Positions 36,544 through 45,678 of a DNA stretch of 64,000 bases are shown one piece after another. A model generated the notes under the pieces. The model did not search any database. It saw nothing but the letters and a program-made list of their open reading frames with translations, and had not been told where the DNA came from. The translations under genes were made by a program, and so were the position numbers. Within the stretch, counting starts at the first letter, position 1. Each line of letters opens with the position of its first letter. The DNA lies in the NCBI RefSeq assembly GCF_003863355.1, contig NZ_QQWG01000004.1, positions 186,001-250,000 of the forward strand, read 5' to 3'. The DNA comes from Ancylomarina euxina. GTDB taxonomy: Bacteria > Bacteroidota > Bacteroidia > Bacteroidales > Marinifilaceae.

Positions 36544-39500
36544 TTAATTCTTTGTGATTGATAATTCAATCCTTTCAACTTCACCACCTCGATTAAATAT
36601 CAAAGCACTTGTCTCCCCGTCAATTATATGATTTGGAATGACTTTCGTTTCTCCATTCTTAAAAGCAATTACGATTTGATTCTTATCACATGAAGTATAA
36701 ATTACAGGTACTTTACAGAATGTAAATCCTAATTGTCCTGCATCAAGAGCAATCTGTTTCTTCTCGCCATTGGCATCGTAGTAAACAAAATTCTCAGTGT
36801 GATTCAATAATTCCTGATCGTTTAATAGAGATGTATCAAATACGATTTCTCCATTAATGACATGGATACCCAATTCTCCCATTCTTGAGATAAAATCCTC
36901 TTTCACCTGCCCTGTCATACCGGGTTGTTGAGCTCCAGCAGTAGAAGGGGTATGAGAATAAGCATCAGTTGGGAAAGCACCGTATAAATCCGGTGATTTA
37001 TATAATCCAATACCAGCCTTAATCTCAAAATAATGGTCTTTAATTTTGCCTAAAGTAATCGGGCTGGCACCTTCTTGTATGGCATTAAAATAGCTTTCCT
37101 GTGCAGCTAACAACAACTTTGAAACCATATGCCAGTAAATACTACCCAATCCTTCAAATCCATAAAAAGTACCCGAACGCCCCGTAAAAGATTGGTGGTC
37201 AAATATCTCTTCAAAAATATCAAGCACCTTGTCTTTCTCTTCCTTAAGAAGCTGAACGTAAACATCTGACTTTAGATCGTTCATCGCATTATTCAAAACC
37301 TCAGCATTTCTAAAAGTCCCGTTAAAGTGATACCCGCCCATACTGTCAACAGTAATAATTGAAGAATCATTATTGGCAATCAGTTTACTTAAGAGTTTAG
37401 ATTCTTTAACACGTTTCTCCGGGATGTTATTTTTTTCAGTGAAACGTGGTAATTGTCTGTTTGGATATAGGAAATAACTGTATTGATCACGTCTAAACAG
37501 TTCACTCCACTTCAAACAATTCAATACATCAAGACTTTCCTCAGCATTTAAATAACCTGAACTTAAAACAGCAACTTGCCCCTCAAGCATTTGATATAAA
37601 TGGCGTACAGAAACACTTTGATCTGCAAAAGAAATTAGGTTGTATGCATGATAAAGTCCGTCTTCTCGCTTGTTCACTTTTATGGATTGATCCATATACA
37701 TTAAAGCCAGATCAGTGAACTCAAGTAATTCGCTCACCTTCACCGTTTCTTTCAAACCTGAAAAAGACTGTTCATAAATCCCATTTCTGTATGTGCTTCC
37801 AGCTTCACCTAAAACATCAGCGAAACGACGTCTGTCTTCATCTGAAAATCCATTTTCTAAACGACCTGCATTTGCAACAAACAGACTATAAATAGAATCC
37901 ATTAGCATTTTCACTTCCTCTGAAATATGAACTTCCTCTATTGAAATTTCACTAAACTTTTCTGACCAGAACTTTAGGAATCGTCTCAGGTAACACAAAG
38001 TAACCATAGACACACCATTACCAACCAAAGCATTATTGGCATCATTCCATTCCGGGCGTTGGGTATTTAACCAAATACCAGCTTCAGGAATAAAGTTGCT
38101 CAGCTTAGTTAGCAGTGTGACTAATATCTTTTCAGTTAGATTGACTTGGTACAAGCCATCTGTTCCATTTTGAAGTAGTCGGGCATCTGATCCAATCTCC
38201 TCAACCATTCCTCTAATCTGATCATTTAGATCAAAATCAAACTCAATGGTATCTTGCGGATTCTTTACGATATCCTTGTATGATTTGATTCTATAAGGAA
38301 CATTAGCATAGACAAAATTCTCTTTGGTCAATAGATTATCCAATTTCCCAGGATGGTATTCATTGGATAACTCAAGAAATTTTTGAAGGTAAATGATCTG
38401 ATGATCGCCCCAGTATCCTATATAAGCCCATGGGTCATTAGGATCCGGGCATTCCCAGTCGATACCTTCTCTTGTTATTCGGTATGGATTATAACCATCG
38501 GCAGTTGATGCATTGACAAATTTGCTGATCATGCCTTCCAAAAATTCAGGATATGAAAGCCCTAAAGCTTCCCAGTTTTGAAAAATATCACGCCAGTTTC
38601 CCTGATAGTTTAATTTTGGTGAGCCGTCCTCATTTTTTGTTTCGATAGCAAATTGGTTCCAAGGTCGACTAGGATCACCATGTCTTCGACTAAAGGTTAG
38701 AGGAAGGTATTCATAACAAATTCTGATCAAATCTGAATTACTGGTCTCTTCGGCCAATTGATTCAATTCCGCATAAGCAATTTCTGGAGGTAATTGATCA
38801 ATCCACTCTTGAAATTTCTTAGCTATTGGTTTATTGGTTTGCTGAACAAACAATTTAAAATCAGCAGAGTCTACAAGGTAATTATCTACAAAAATACCAC
38901 CTCGCATGACATTGAAAAGCGTATTGGAAAAATGACGAGCGTAAGCCAAGTCATCCTCTCCCATTTGCAAACCATCAGCATCAGCAACAATTTTGATCAA
39001 ATTATTGGTTCCTAAAGCAATATCTTCCGCTATTAAATCAGCAATATTTTTTTCGGTTTTAATAAACTTATTCAGATTGGCTACTGCAACACTATCCTGA
39101 TTAAGTTCCGTAATGATCATCCACTCTTTGGATTCATTTTGCCCCAACTCAAGCTCAGAATTTAAAAAATAAGCCCCTTTGGCAGCTCTTATATCGATCT
39201 CCGTTTCAACAGAATAACCTTCTTTAAAGCGGTTAATTTGCTTAGCTGACAACAGAATTTTACTCCCCTCCAATCCATAAGACCAAACCGTTGAGGTTTT
39301 TAGAGACTCACTTGGTTCTGCTCTGTCAACAGGAATTGAACTCAGCATGTATAATCCAAGACCACTTTCCTCAAGCAGTTCACTCTTTTTATAGGCATCT
39401 AATAAATTACTGTATTCATTCTGAAAATCGTAATCGACACCACTAGGCAGGATGTTTTCAATCCCATCGATAATCTCGAATTTTACCATTTTATCACTAA

Positions 39501-40002
39501 GATTGGACACCTTTGATGTTTTCACAAAGCCAAATTTCTCGGTATTACTCCAGCCATATTGGAAACTCATCCCTAAGTCGAAATTGACCTCTTCAAAAAT
39601 GATTTTGTTGCCATAGATACTCTTATACAAATTTCTTTCAATCTTATATATATTTCTAAGGCCATTGGAAAAAGGTTTCCACAATAGAGTCTTCTCATCC
39701 TTTTCAACTAAAACAATGGTTTTACTCCCTGTTTTATCTCTGTAATCGTGAATCTTATCAACAGTATAATAAGGAAACAAGGCATTATTCCTGTCTTTTC
39801 TTCCTGCTGATAAAGAACCATTACTCGATATGAACATCCAGTGATCGGAATCACTGACAATACTCATAAAGAAGTCTGACATTTGATCAGAATTACTGAT
39901 CTTGTAAAACTTTTCATCATGTAGCTCAACGAATTCCCCCTCAACTTCAGCCCCGCTGTAATTCAAATTCGTATCTCCCAAATAAATGTTATTCTTCTTC
40001 AT
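36544..40002 (-). CDS. GH149-like beta-1,3-glucan (oligo)phosphorylase, cytosolic
   Basis: The protein has 1152 residues from ATG 40002 (a start at 40038 would add 12). It has no signal peptide. The N-terminal part is a beta-sandwich (S-A-G-R-K-D-R-N-N-A-L-F-P-Y-Y near 85) and the centre is an (alpha/alpha)6 barrel with T-Q-R-P-E-W-N-D-A-N-N-A-L-V-G near 650. This layout is typical of the large inverting disaccharide/oligoglucan phosphorylases. Length and motifs fit GH149, whose members convert beta-1,3-oligoglucans and phosphate to glucose-1-phosphate; GH94 and GH161 are smaller alternatives. In this locus it would degrade imported laminari-oligosaccharides with energy saving. The family number is from memory. 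Confidence 0.75.
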   Translation of the reverse strand: MKKNNIYLGDTNLNYSGAEVEGEFVELHDEKFYKISNSDQMSDFFMSIVSDSDHWMFISSNGSLSAGRKDRNNALFPYYTVDKIHDYRDKTGSKTIVLVEKDEKTLLWKPFSNGLRNIYKIERNLYKSIYGNKIIFEEVNFDLGMSFQYGWSNTEKFGFVKTSKVSNLSDKMVKFEIIDGIENILPSGVDYDFQNEYSNLLDAYKKSELLEESGLGLYMLSSIPVDRAEPSESLKTSTVWSYGLEGSKILLSAKQINRFKEGYSVETEIDIRAAKGAYFLNSELELGQNESKEWMIITELNQDSVAVANLNKFIKTEKNIADLIAEDIALGTNNLIKIVADADGLQMGEDDLAYARHFSNTLFNVMRGGIFVDNYLVDSADFKLFVQQTNKPIAKKFQEWIDQLPPEIAYAELNQLAEETSNSDLIRICYEYLPLTFSRRHGDPSRPWNQFAIETKNEDGSPKLNYQGNWRDIFQNWEALGLSYPEFLEGMISKFVNASTADGYNPYRITREGIDWECPDPNDPWAYIGYWGDHQIIYLQKFLELSNEYHPGKLDNLLTKENFVYANVPYRIKSYKDIVKNPQDTIEFDFDLNDQIRGMVEEIGSDARLLQNGTDGLYQVNLTEKILVTLLTKLSNFIPEAGIWLNTQRPEWNDANNALVGNGVSMVTLCYLRRFLKFWSEKFSEISIEEVHISEEVKMLMDSIYSLFVANAGRLENGFSDEDRRRFADVLGEAGSTYRNGIYEQSFSGLKETVKVSELLEFTDLALMYMDQSIKVNKREDGLYHAYNLISFADQSVSVRHLYQMLEGQVAVLSSGYLNAEESLDVLNCLKWSELFRRDQYSYFLYPNRQLPRFTEKNNIPEKRVKESKLLSKLIANNDSSIITVDSMGGYHFNGTFRNAEVLNNAMNDLKSDVYVQLLKEEKDKVLDIFEEIFDHQSFTGRSGTFYGFEGLGSIYWHMVSKLLLAAQESYFNAIQEGASPITLGKIKDHYFEIKAGIGLYKSPDLYGAFPTDAYSHTPSTAGAQQPGMTGQVKEDFISRMGELGIHVINGEIVFDTSLLNDQELLNHTENFVYYDANGEKKQIALDAGQLGFTFCKVPVIYTSCDKNQIVIAFKNGETKVIPNHIIDGETSALIFNRGGEVERIELSITKN

Positions 40003-40106
40003 TTTAATATTAATTGATTCTACTTCAATTACTTTCAATAGTAAAAACGTCTGCTTCTTATATTATAAACTCCCAATTGTATTATACCGATTGAAGAGTC
40101 TGTTTA

Positions 40107-41663
40107 TTATTCTTTTACAAGTATTAATTCCAATTCTTCCAGAGATTTACCCTTAGTTTCTGGTAGCATAAAAAAGACAAATACGAGTCCTAAAGCTCCA
40201 AAGATTCCATAAATAAGGAAGGTTGTTGCATTACCAAAATTCATCTGTTCCCATGGAAAGACAAGTTGAACAAGGAAGCTTATTCCTGAATTTATCAAGC
40301 CAACAAAAGAGATGGCAAGTCCCCGAATACGGTTGGGAAATAACTCTGAGAACAAGACCCACATAACCGGTCCGATTGAAATGGCGAAAGAGGCAACAAA
40401 GCCTAGAATACCAATCAAAACTAACCAGGGGTTAATACTAATTGCTTTCGAGATAAAATCTGTTTGATGCTCTTTAAAAGCCTTTTCGCTTACACTATTT
40501 CTTAATGCTTTATTAAAGTCCAGGTCGCTATAGTAAACGACATTTTGCATGGACGAAAGATGCTCTATATCTACAAATGACTCGCATGCCTGAATTTTAT
40601 CTTCGGTTAATTGATAAGTTGCTTTGCTAAATCCTGTAGAAAGGATAAACATAGAGATCGCGATGCCAGTTAAACCAAAAATCAAAAGAGGTTTTCTTCC
40701 GATACGGTCGACTAACCCAATGGCAAAAAGCGTAAACACCAGATTAATAAGTCCAACCAGTATGGCTTGCGAAAATGAAGCGTCGGTACCAATACCAGTT
40801 TGTTCAAAAATCATGGGTGCATAAAAGAACACGGAGTTAATACCTGTAATTTGCTGAGTAACAGCTATGACAATACCAATCAACAAAACAAGTTTCATGG
40901 AAGGTTTAAAGAGTTCTTTTAGTGAAGTTTTCTCCTTTTGTGAAGAGGCTTTAATACTCTGAGAAATCGACTTTAATTGAAGTTTTGCCTCTTCGGCTCC
41001 CAATGATTTCGCCATCACCTGTAAGGCCTCGTTATCCAATCCATTCATGGCTAACCACCTTGGACTGCGAGGAACGAAAAATAGAAATATGAAATATATG
41101 ATAGCAGGTAGGGCTTCCAAACCAAGCATCCAACGCCAGTTGTAATTATTAAACTGTAACATTTCCGCCCAGCCTGTATTTGATTTTCCTAATTGTAAAA
41201 TCATGTAATTGGTGAAAAATGCGACCGATATCCCCAGTACAATATTCAATTGATTTAGAGAAACCATGGTTCCTCTCATCTTAGATGGCGCAATTTCAGC
41301 AATGTAGATAGGAGCAATAATCAGCGACGCTCCAACACCAAACCCTCCGACCATTCTGGCCAGAACTAAAAACCAAAAGCTGGGAGCTATCGCTGATCCT
41401 ATTGCTGAAATAAAATAAAGTGCTGCGGCGTATTTAAGCACCGTTCTTCGTCCTAATTTATCACTTAAAGGACCCGCCAAAAACATGGCCAAAGTCGCAG
41501 TTAGGGTTAGGCAACTAACAGCCCATCCCAATTGAATTTTCGTTAAATCAAATTGAGGTTCAATAAATTTTACAACACCCGATATAACAGACGCATCGAA
41601 TCCCATTAGGAAGCCTCCCAATGCAACTATAAACGATACAAAAATTGTATATCTTAAATTCAT
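40107..41663 (-). CDS. Sugar-porter family MFS transporter
   Basis: The 518-residue, 12-TM protein has the sugar-porter signatures G-F-D-A-S-V-I-S-G, D-K-L-G-R-R, G-G-F-G-V-G-A, P-I-Y-I-A-E-I-A-P and, after TM12, P-E-T-K-G-K-S-L-E-E-L-E. A longer than usual loop (about residues 355-405) lies between TM9 and TM10, a known feature of Bacteroidota xylose/glucose porters. It probably takes up glucose released by GH3 and GH30. It lies between the GH16 and phosphorylase genes, so it is part of the operon. Confidence 0.9.
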   Translation of the reverse strand: MNLRYTIFVSFIVALGGFLMGFDASVISGVVKFIEPQFDLTKIQLGWAVSCLTLTATLAMFLAGPLSDKLGRRTVLKYAAALYFISAIGSAIAPSFWFLVLARMVGGFGVGASLIIAPIYIAEIAPSKMRGTMVSLNQLNIVLGISVAFFTNYMILQLGKSNTGWAEMLQFNNYNWRWMLGLEALPAIIYFIFLFFVPRSPRWLAMNGLDNEALQVMAKSLGAEEAKLQLKSISQSIKASSQKEKTSLKELFKPSMKLVLLIGIVIAVTQQITGINSVFFYAPMIFEQTGIGTDASFSQAILVGLINLVFTLFAIGLVDRIGRKPLLIFGLTGIAISMFILSTGFSKATYQLTEDKIQACESFVDIEHLSSMQNVVYYSDLDFNKALRNSVSEKAFKEHQTDFISKAISINPWLVLIGILGFVASFAISIGPVMWVLFSELFPNRIRGLAISFVGLINSGISFLVQLVFPWEQMNFGNATTFLIYGIFGALGLVFVFFMLPETKGKSLEELELILVKE

Positions 41664-41714
41664 ATATTCTAACTTTATTTAAAATTCACTAGCCACAATC
41701 GGCTATGAATGAGA

Positions 41715-42554
41715 TTATTTTTTCTGATAGATTCTGACATAGTCAACTTGCATACTTTGTGGGAAGGCATTCTCATCAATCCCCTGTACATTGCCCCAAG
41801 CGCCTCCTACAGCAAGATTCATGATCAGATAGAATGGCTTGATATACGGCCATTTTGATTTGCCCAAACCTTCGTTTTTATACTCAAAATAGAGTTTGTC
41901 ATCCACATAAGCTTTCATCAGCTCTGGTGACCATTCCAATATGTAAGAATGAAATTTTTCAGACACCTCAGCTATTTGTATGGTATCTGTTTGTTGTGTA
42001 TTAGTTTGCCATTGATAATCTTTAGAATGAGCCGAAGCATGAATGGTACCTAAATTATGTCCTACATGTTCCATAATGTCGATTTCACCAATATTGGGCC
42101 AATCCCCATCTTTATAGCTCCAGCCTTCGGGCATCATCCATATGGCAGACCAGGTCCCTCTTCCCTTTGGAAGTTTAGCATTCACTTCAATTTTACCCTG
42201 TAGCCAGCTTACTTTTGAATTTAAGCGTGCCGACGTATATTCTTTTCCTTCTTTTTGCTCTTTTAAAGCTGTAATGTTTAAAATACCATTTTCAACCCAG
42301 GCATTTTCTTTATTTGCTTTGGTATAATGTTGAGCTTCATGATTACCCCATCCGTCGGCATTACCTTCTGTATCGTAAACCCATTTGGTTGAATCGGGTA
42401 AACCCGTATAATCAAACTCGTCGCTCCAAACCAATTGGTAATAGTCAGTTTGGGAGCTGTTTATATTTTTTGTTTTAGATTCTGATTTTTTCCCCTTGCA
42501 ACTTGCAAAGAGAAATATCATTCCTAATAGTATTATTGTATTTTTTAGTTGCAT
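41715..42554 (-). CDS. GH16 laminarinase, lipoprotein
   Basis: The 279-residue protein has a lipoprotein signal (…MIFLFASC) and a single GH16 jelly-roll. The catalytic E-x-D-x-x-E appears as G-E-I-D-I-M-E-H-V-G (about 157-162), with W-S-D-E-F-D-Y near the start and W-A-S-Q-type strand residues A-Q-H-Y-T. The beta-bulge DxxE form is the laminarinase/GH16_3 type. It should cut beta-1,3-glucan chains at the cell surface. Confidence 0.92.
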   Translation of the reverse strand: MQLKNTIILLGMIFLFASCKGKKSESKTKNINSSQTDYYQLVWSDEFDYTGLPDSTKWVYDTEGNADGWGNHEAQHYTKANKENAWVENGILNITALKEQKEGKEYTSARLNSKVSWLQGKIEVNAKLPKGRGTWSAIWMMPEGWSYKDGDWPNIGEIDIMEHVGHNLGTIHASAHSKDYQWQTNTQQTDTIQIAEVSEKFHSYILEWSPELMKAYVDDKLYFEYKNEGLGKSKWPYIKPFYLIMNLAVGGAWGNVQGIDENAFPQSMQVDYVRIYQKK

Positions 42555-42593
42555 GATCTATTCTTTTAAGACTTATGCTTATACTTTGTCTAG

Positions 42594-43940
42594 TTAATTT
42601 GATTGATATACACGCACGTAATCAACCGCCATACTTTGTGGGAAGATGGTATTATCAACACCTTGTACGCCTCCCCAATTCCCACCAACAGCAACATTCA
42701 GTATAAAAAATTGAGAGAGATCAAATGGCCAGTTGCTAGCCGTTTTATTAAATGGCGCGTATGTATGAGTTACATTCTCAGGTGAGTCGATATAAAAAAT
42801 CATCTCCTTAGCATCCCAAATAAGTCCGTAAACATGAAATGCTTCCTCAGCCGTTTCCAATGCTTTGCTGCTTCCATCGCCATTAGCTCCAGAACCAGAA
42901 GTAGTATGTACTGTTGCATGTACCACATCAGGTTGATACCCGACATACTCCATGATATCAATTTCGCCACAGGCTGGCCATCCTTCAGTACTTATATTTC
43001 CTCCCAACATCCATATGGCTGGCCACATTCCAGTTCCAGAGGGTAATTTGGCACGAACTTCCATTCGACCATATGTAAATTCTTTCTTCCCTTTAGAGAT
43101 CATGCGAGTAGAGGTGTAAGAACCTGCCACCTTAAATTCATTCTCTTTTCGGACAGTGATAATAAGCTTACCATCAGCGATTTCAGCATTATCACCATTG
43201 GTGTAATTTTGTAGTTCATTGTTCCCCCAGCCACCAGATCCGGTTTCAAAAGTCCAATAGTCGGTGTTAATTTCAGTTCCATCAAATTCATCAGACCAAA
43301 CCAAAGTCATATTGTCCAAATAATCAGGATCGTCTTGTGCTATTGTAATCTGTTTTGTCAAAAGTTCTTCAAAACCATCTTTATAAACATGTAAGTCCAC
43401 ATCATAAGTACCTGCTCTGGGCAAATAAATCTCTAACTCATAAATATTATCTCCCATATATTCCTTGCCATTGCAAGACCATGAAATATTATCATAATCA
43501 CCTTGACTTGTATTAGTTAGAGTGACAAAATTAGGTTTAGACTCATCAATTGAATACGTAAAACCAGCAAGAAATACATCTTGATCAATACTGATTGTTT
43601 TGGTCGCAACCTTATTATTCGACAACTTATTATCAAGTCCCCAAAGCGTTAACTGAACCTTATAATCTCCCTTTTCAGAATAGAAAACGGTTTGATCATT
43701 TGTATTGGCACGTTCTTTTTCAGAAACTTCTCCATTACTGAAATCCCACTGCATAAATAAATACGATCCCTTACTTGTATTTGAAAACACAATTTTATTT
43801 GCATCATTAACATCCTCACTAAAAGTAAAATCAGGCATATAACTTTCCTCATCATCACTCTTTTGACATGACAATAGAACAGAGGCAAAAAATATGGAGA
43901 AAAGTATACTTAGAAATGTAAGAGAGCGTAAGGTTTTCAT
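42594..43940 (-). CDS. GH16 laminarinase with two PKD-like domains, lipoprotein
   Basis: The 448-residue protein has a lipoprotein signal (…FASVLLSC), two PKD-like modules (about 33-118 and 122-205, each with the Y-x-V-x-L/D pattern) and a C-terminal GH16 domain with G-E-I-D-I-M-E-Y-V-G near 327. The PKD modules probably act as spacers or weak binders on the cell surface. It sits next to a second GH16 lipoprotein, giving the locus two extracellular laminarinases of different reach. Confidence 0.92.
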   Translation of the reverse strand: MKTLRSLTFLSILFSIFFASVLLSCQKSDDEESYMPDFTFSEDVNDANKIVFSNTSKGSYLFMQWDFSNGEVSEKERANTNDQTVFYSEKGDYKVQLTLWGLDNKLSNNKVATKTISIDQDVFLAGFTYSIDESKPNFVTLTNTSQGDYDNISWSCNGKEYMGDNIYELEIYLPRAGTYDVDLHVYKDGFEELLTKQITIAQDDPDYLDNMTLVWSDEFDGTEINTDYWTFETGSGGWGNNELQNYTNGDNAEIADGKLIITVRKENEFKVAGSYTSTRMISKGKKEFTYGRMEVRAKLPSGTGMWPAIWMLGGNISTEGWPACGEIDIMEYVGYQPDVVHATVHTTSGSGANGDGSSKALETAEEAFHVYGLIWDAKEMIFYIDSPENVTHTYAPFNKTASNWPFDLSQFFILNVAVGGNWGGVQGVDNTIFPQSMAVDYVRVYQSN

Positions 43941-44164
43941 AGGTATTATCGATTAATTATTCATGACTAGCAGCTAACTAATTACTTAATTAGTATTAAA
44001 AAAAAAGCAATAAGATTGCACTGAAAGCCATTACCCTATGGTGATTACAGATAAATACTTCAGAAGGTAGTGTGAGCTTCACAATTACCACTTATTGCTT
44101 AAAAATTCATGAATGAATCTTAATAAATCAATTTGAATTTTGAAAAAAAGACATTGGTGAGAAT

Positions 44165-44193
44165 ATGCCAGAGCACGGTCTGTGCTCTGGCAT
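44165..44193 (-). terminator. Perfect 12-bp intercistronic stem-loop
   Basis: ATGCCAGAGCAC and GTGCTCTGGCAT pair perfectly around a 5-nt loop, 7 bp after the stop of the glycan-binding protein. No immediate T-run follows, so partial termination or protection of the susCD-SGBP part of the transcript is likely. Confidence 0.65.
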
Positions 44194-44200
44194 AAACTAA

Positions 44201-45604
44201 TTAAGGTAACAACTGGAAATCGTCGATATAGAAAAGACCAGAATTACAATGTCCTTCTGCTCCAAGTTGAATGACAATCTGGTCAAAATCAACACGATCA
44301 GAAACATCGCTGTAATCAAAAGTTAATTCTACCCATGTACCAAACTGAGCTTCAGTTAAAGTATGGCTACGAACCTGCTGTGTTTGCCAAGCATTACCTC
44401 CTAATGAACTATCTTGTAGTTTCACATCAATCTGAGGCTTAAGATTATGATCTGCAATCCAAGGTGTTCCTGGATCACAAACAGTAGTATAATCATTAAA
44501 AGCTGGAACAAAAACCTTCATTGTGAATTGGTTTCTTGTAGATAAATCAATGATATAATCAAGTACAGTCAAAACACTTGACCATTCGCCAGCACCTTTT
44601 TGGTACTTAATAATATTGTCGGACGAATTAACATCTGATGGCGCAAAATTATCAATGATATCAAAACCATCAATTGCTGCTGTATCCCATATAATATTAC
44701 CATTGCCTTCAAAATCGTCAGCGATATCATTACTCTCAAGCTCTTTAACAACTGGTTCTGGTTCTGGTGTTAATTTATCAACAGGTGCAAATCTTGTAAA
44801 CCAATAGAAATTGGCATTAGTATCCCAAAATGCAACTTCTAATAAATCTTCAGTTAGAGTTATGATTTCATACTCATGAGCACCTGCGTAGTAACCTAAG
44901 AAACCACCTCCTGTTACAGTCAACTTTTCACCTGCTATAGTACAAACAAAATCACCACCTGTATGCGGCATGATAAAGTCACCACCATCTGGTTCCTGAT
45001 GTCCATCTGTAGAACCTAAGTCTGCAGCCCATCCACCATTGGCATAAACATCACCATTGGTTAGTTGAGTTAAGGTTAAACCTGATTCCGTAATTTTAAA
45101 GGTAAATCGGTCATCATATAATCCTTTATCTAAACGAGCACCTTTAGCATCAGCATGCCATTCGGTAGGATTAGCCAAGGTAGGTCCTAAGCCAAAAGCA
45201 CCTTTTGAATACCCGTCAACAGCCCATACTTGTTCTCCAGCTCCTACGAGTTGATCGTAAGGATATCCTGAAAGAAAAGATGGATTATCAACAGTTGTTA
45301 CAATTTCATCCTCAAGAATAATCACACCACCCTGAGAGATAACTGTAAGCTTAACGGTATAGGTTCCAGCAAAGGTATACTGCGCTGTAACCGAGCTTCC
45401 TTTTTGAGTCACACCATTACCAAAATCCCAAGTTGAACTTACACCAGGCGTGTTGTTGTATAGTGTATATTCATTGGTGATATCGGTAGCTGTGTAGCCC
45501 CAGTCAATTTGTTCTGCCGTTAGGTTTTCAGGTGTACTGTACTCATCGGGAGAACAAGACACAGCAACAACTAAGAGCAAAATAAAATATAATATTTTTT
45601 TCAT
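44201..45604 (-). CDS. PKD-domain surface glycan-binding lipoprotein (SusE-position protein)
   Basis: The 467-residue protein has a lipoprotein signal (…VVAVSC), one PKD domain (about 30-108) and a long beta-rich C-terminal part (about 115-467). That part includes a carbohydrate-binding-like jelly-roll (about 290-467) ending in G-L-F-Y-I-D-D-F-Q-L. No catalytic pair is visible. Position directly after susD and the lipid anchor fit a surface glycan-binding protein that captures laminarin for the SusCD pair. Binding specificity is inferred from the locus. Confidence 0.8.
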   Translation of the reverse strand: MKKILYFILLLVVAVSCSPDEYSTPENLTAEQIDWGYTATDITNEYTLYNNTPGVSSTWDFGNGVTQKGSSVTAQYTFAGTYTVKLTVISQGGVIILEDEIVTTVDNPSFLSGYPYDQLVGAGEQVWAVDGYSKGAFGLGPTLANPTEWHADAKGARLDKGLYDDRFTFKITESGLTLTQLTNGDVYANGGWAADLGSTDGHQEPDGGDFIMPHTGGDFVCTIAGEKLTVTGGGFLGYYAGAHEYEIITLTEDLLEVAFWDTNANFYWFTRFAPVDKLTPEPEPVVKELESNDIADDFEGNGNIIWDTAAIDGFDIIDNFAPSDVNSSDNIIKYQKGAGEWSSVLTVLDYIIDLSTRNQFTMKVFVPAFNDYTTVCDPGTPWIADHNLKPQIDVKLQDSSLGGNAWQTQQVRSHTLTEAQFGTWVELTFDYSDVSDRVDFDQIVIQLGAEGHCNSGLFYIDDFQLLP

Positions 45605-45678
45605 AATTTTAATTTTAAATAATTACCAAATAAGTCCTGAAATTCATTAATCATGTAAGATGATTTGATTTCGACTTA

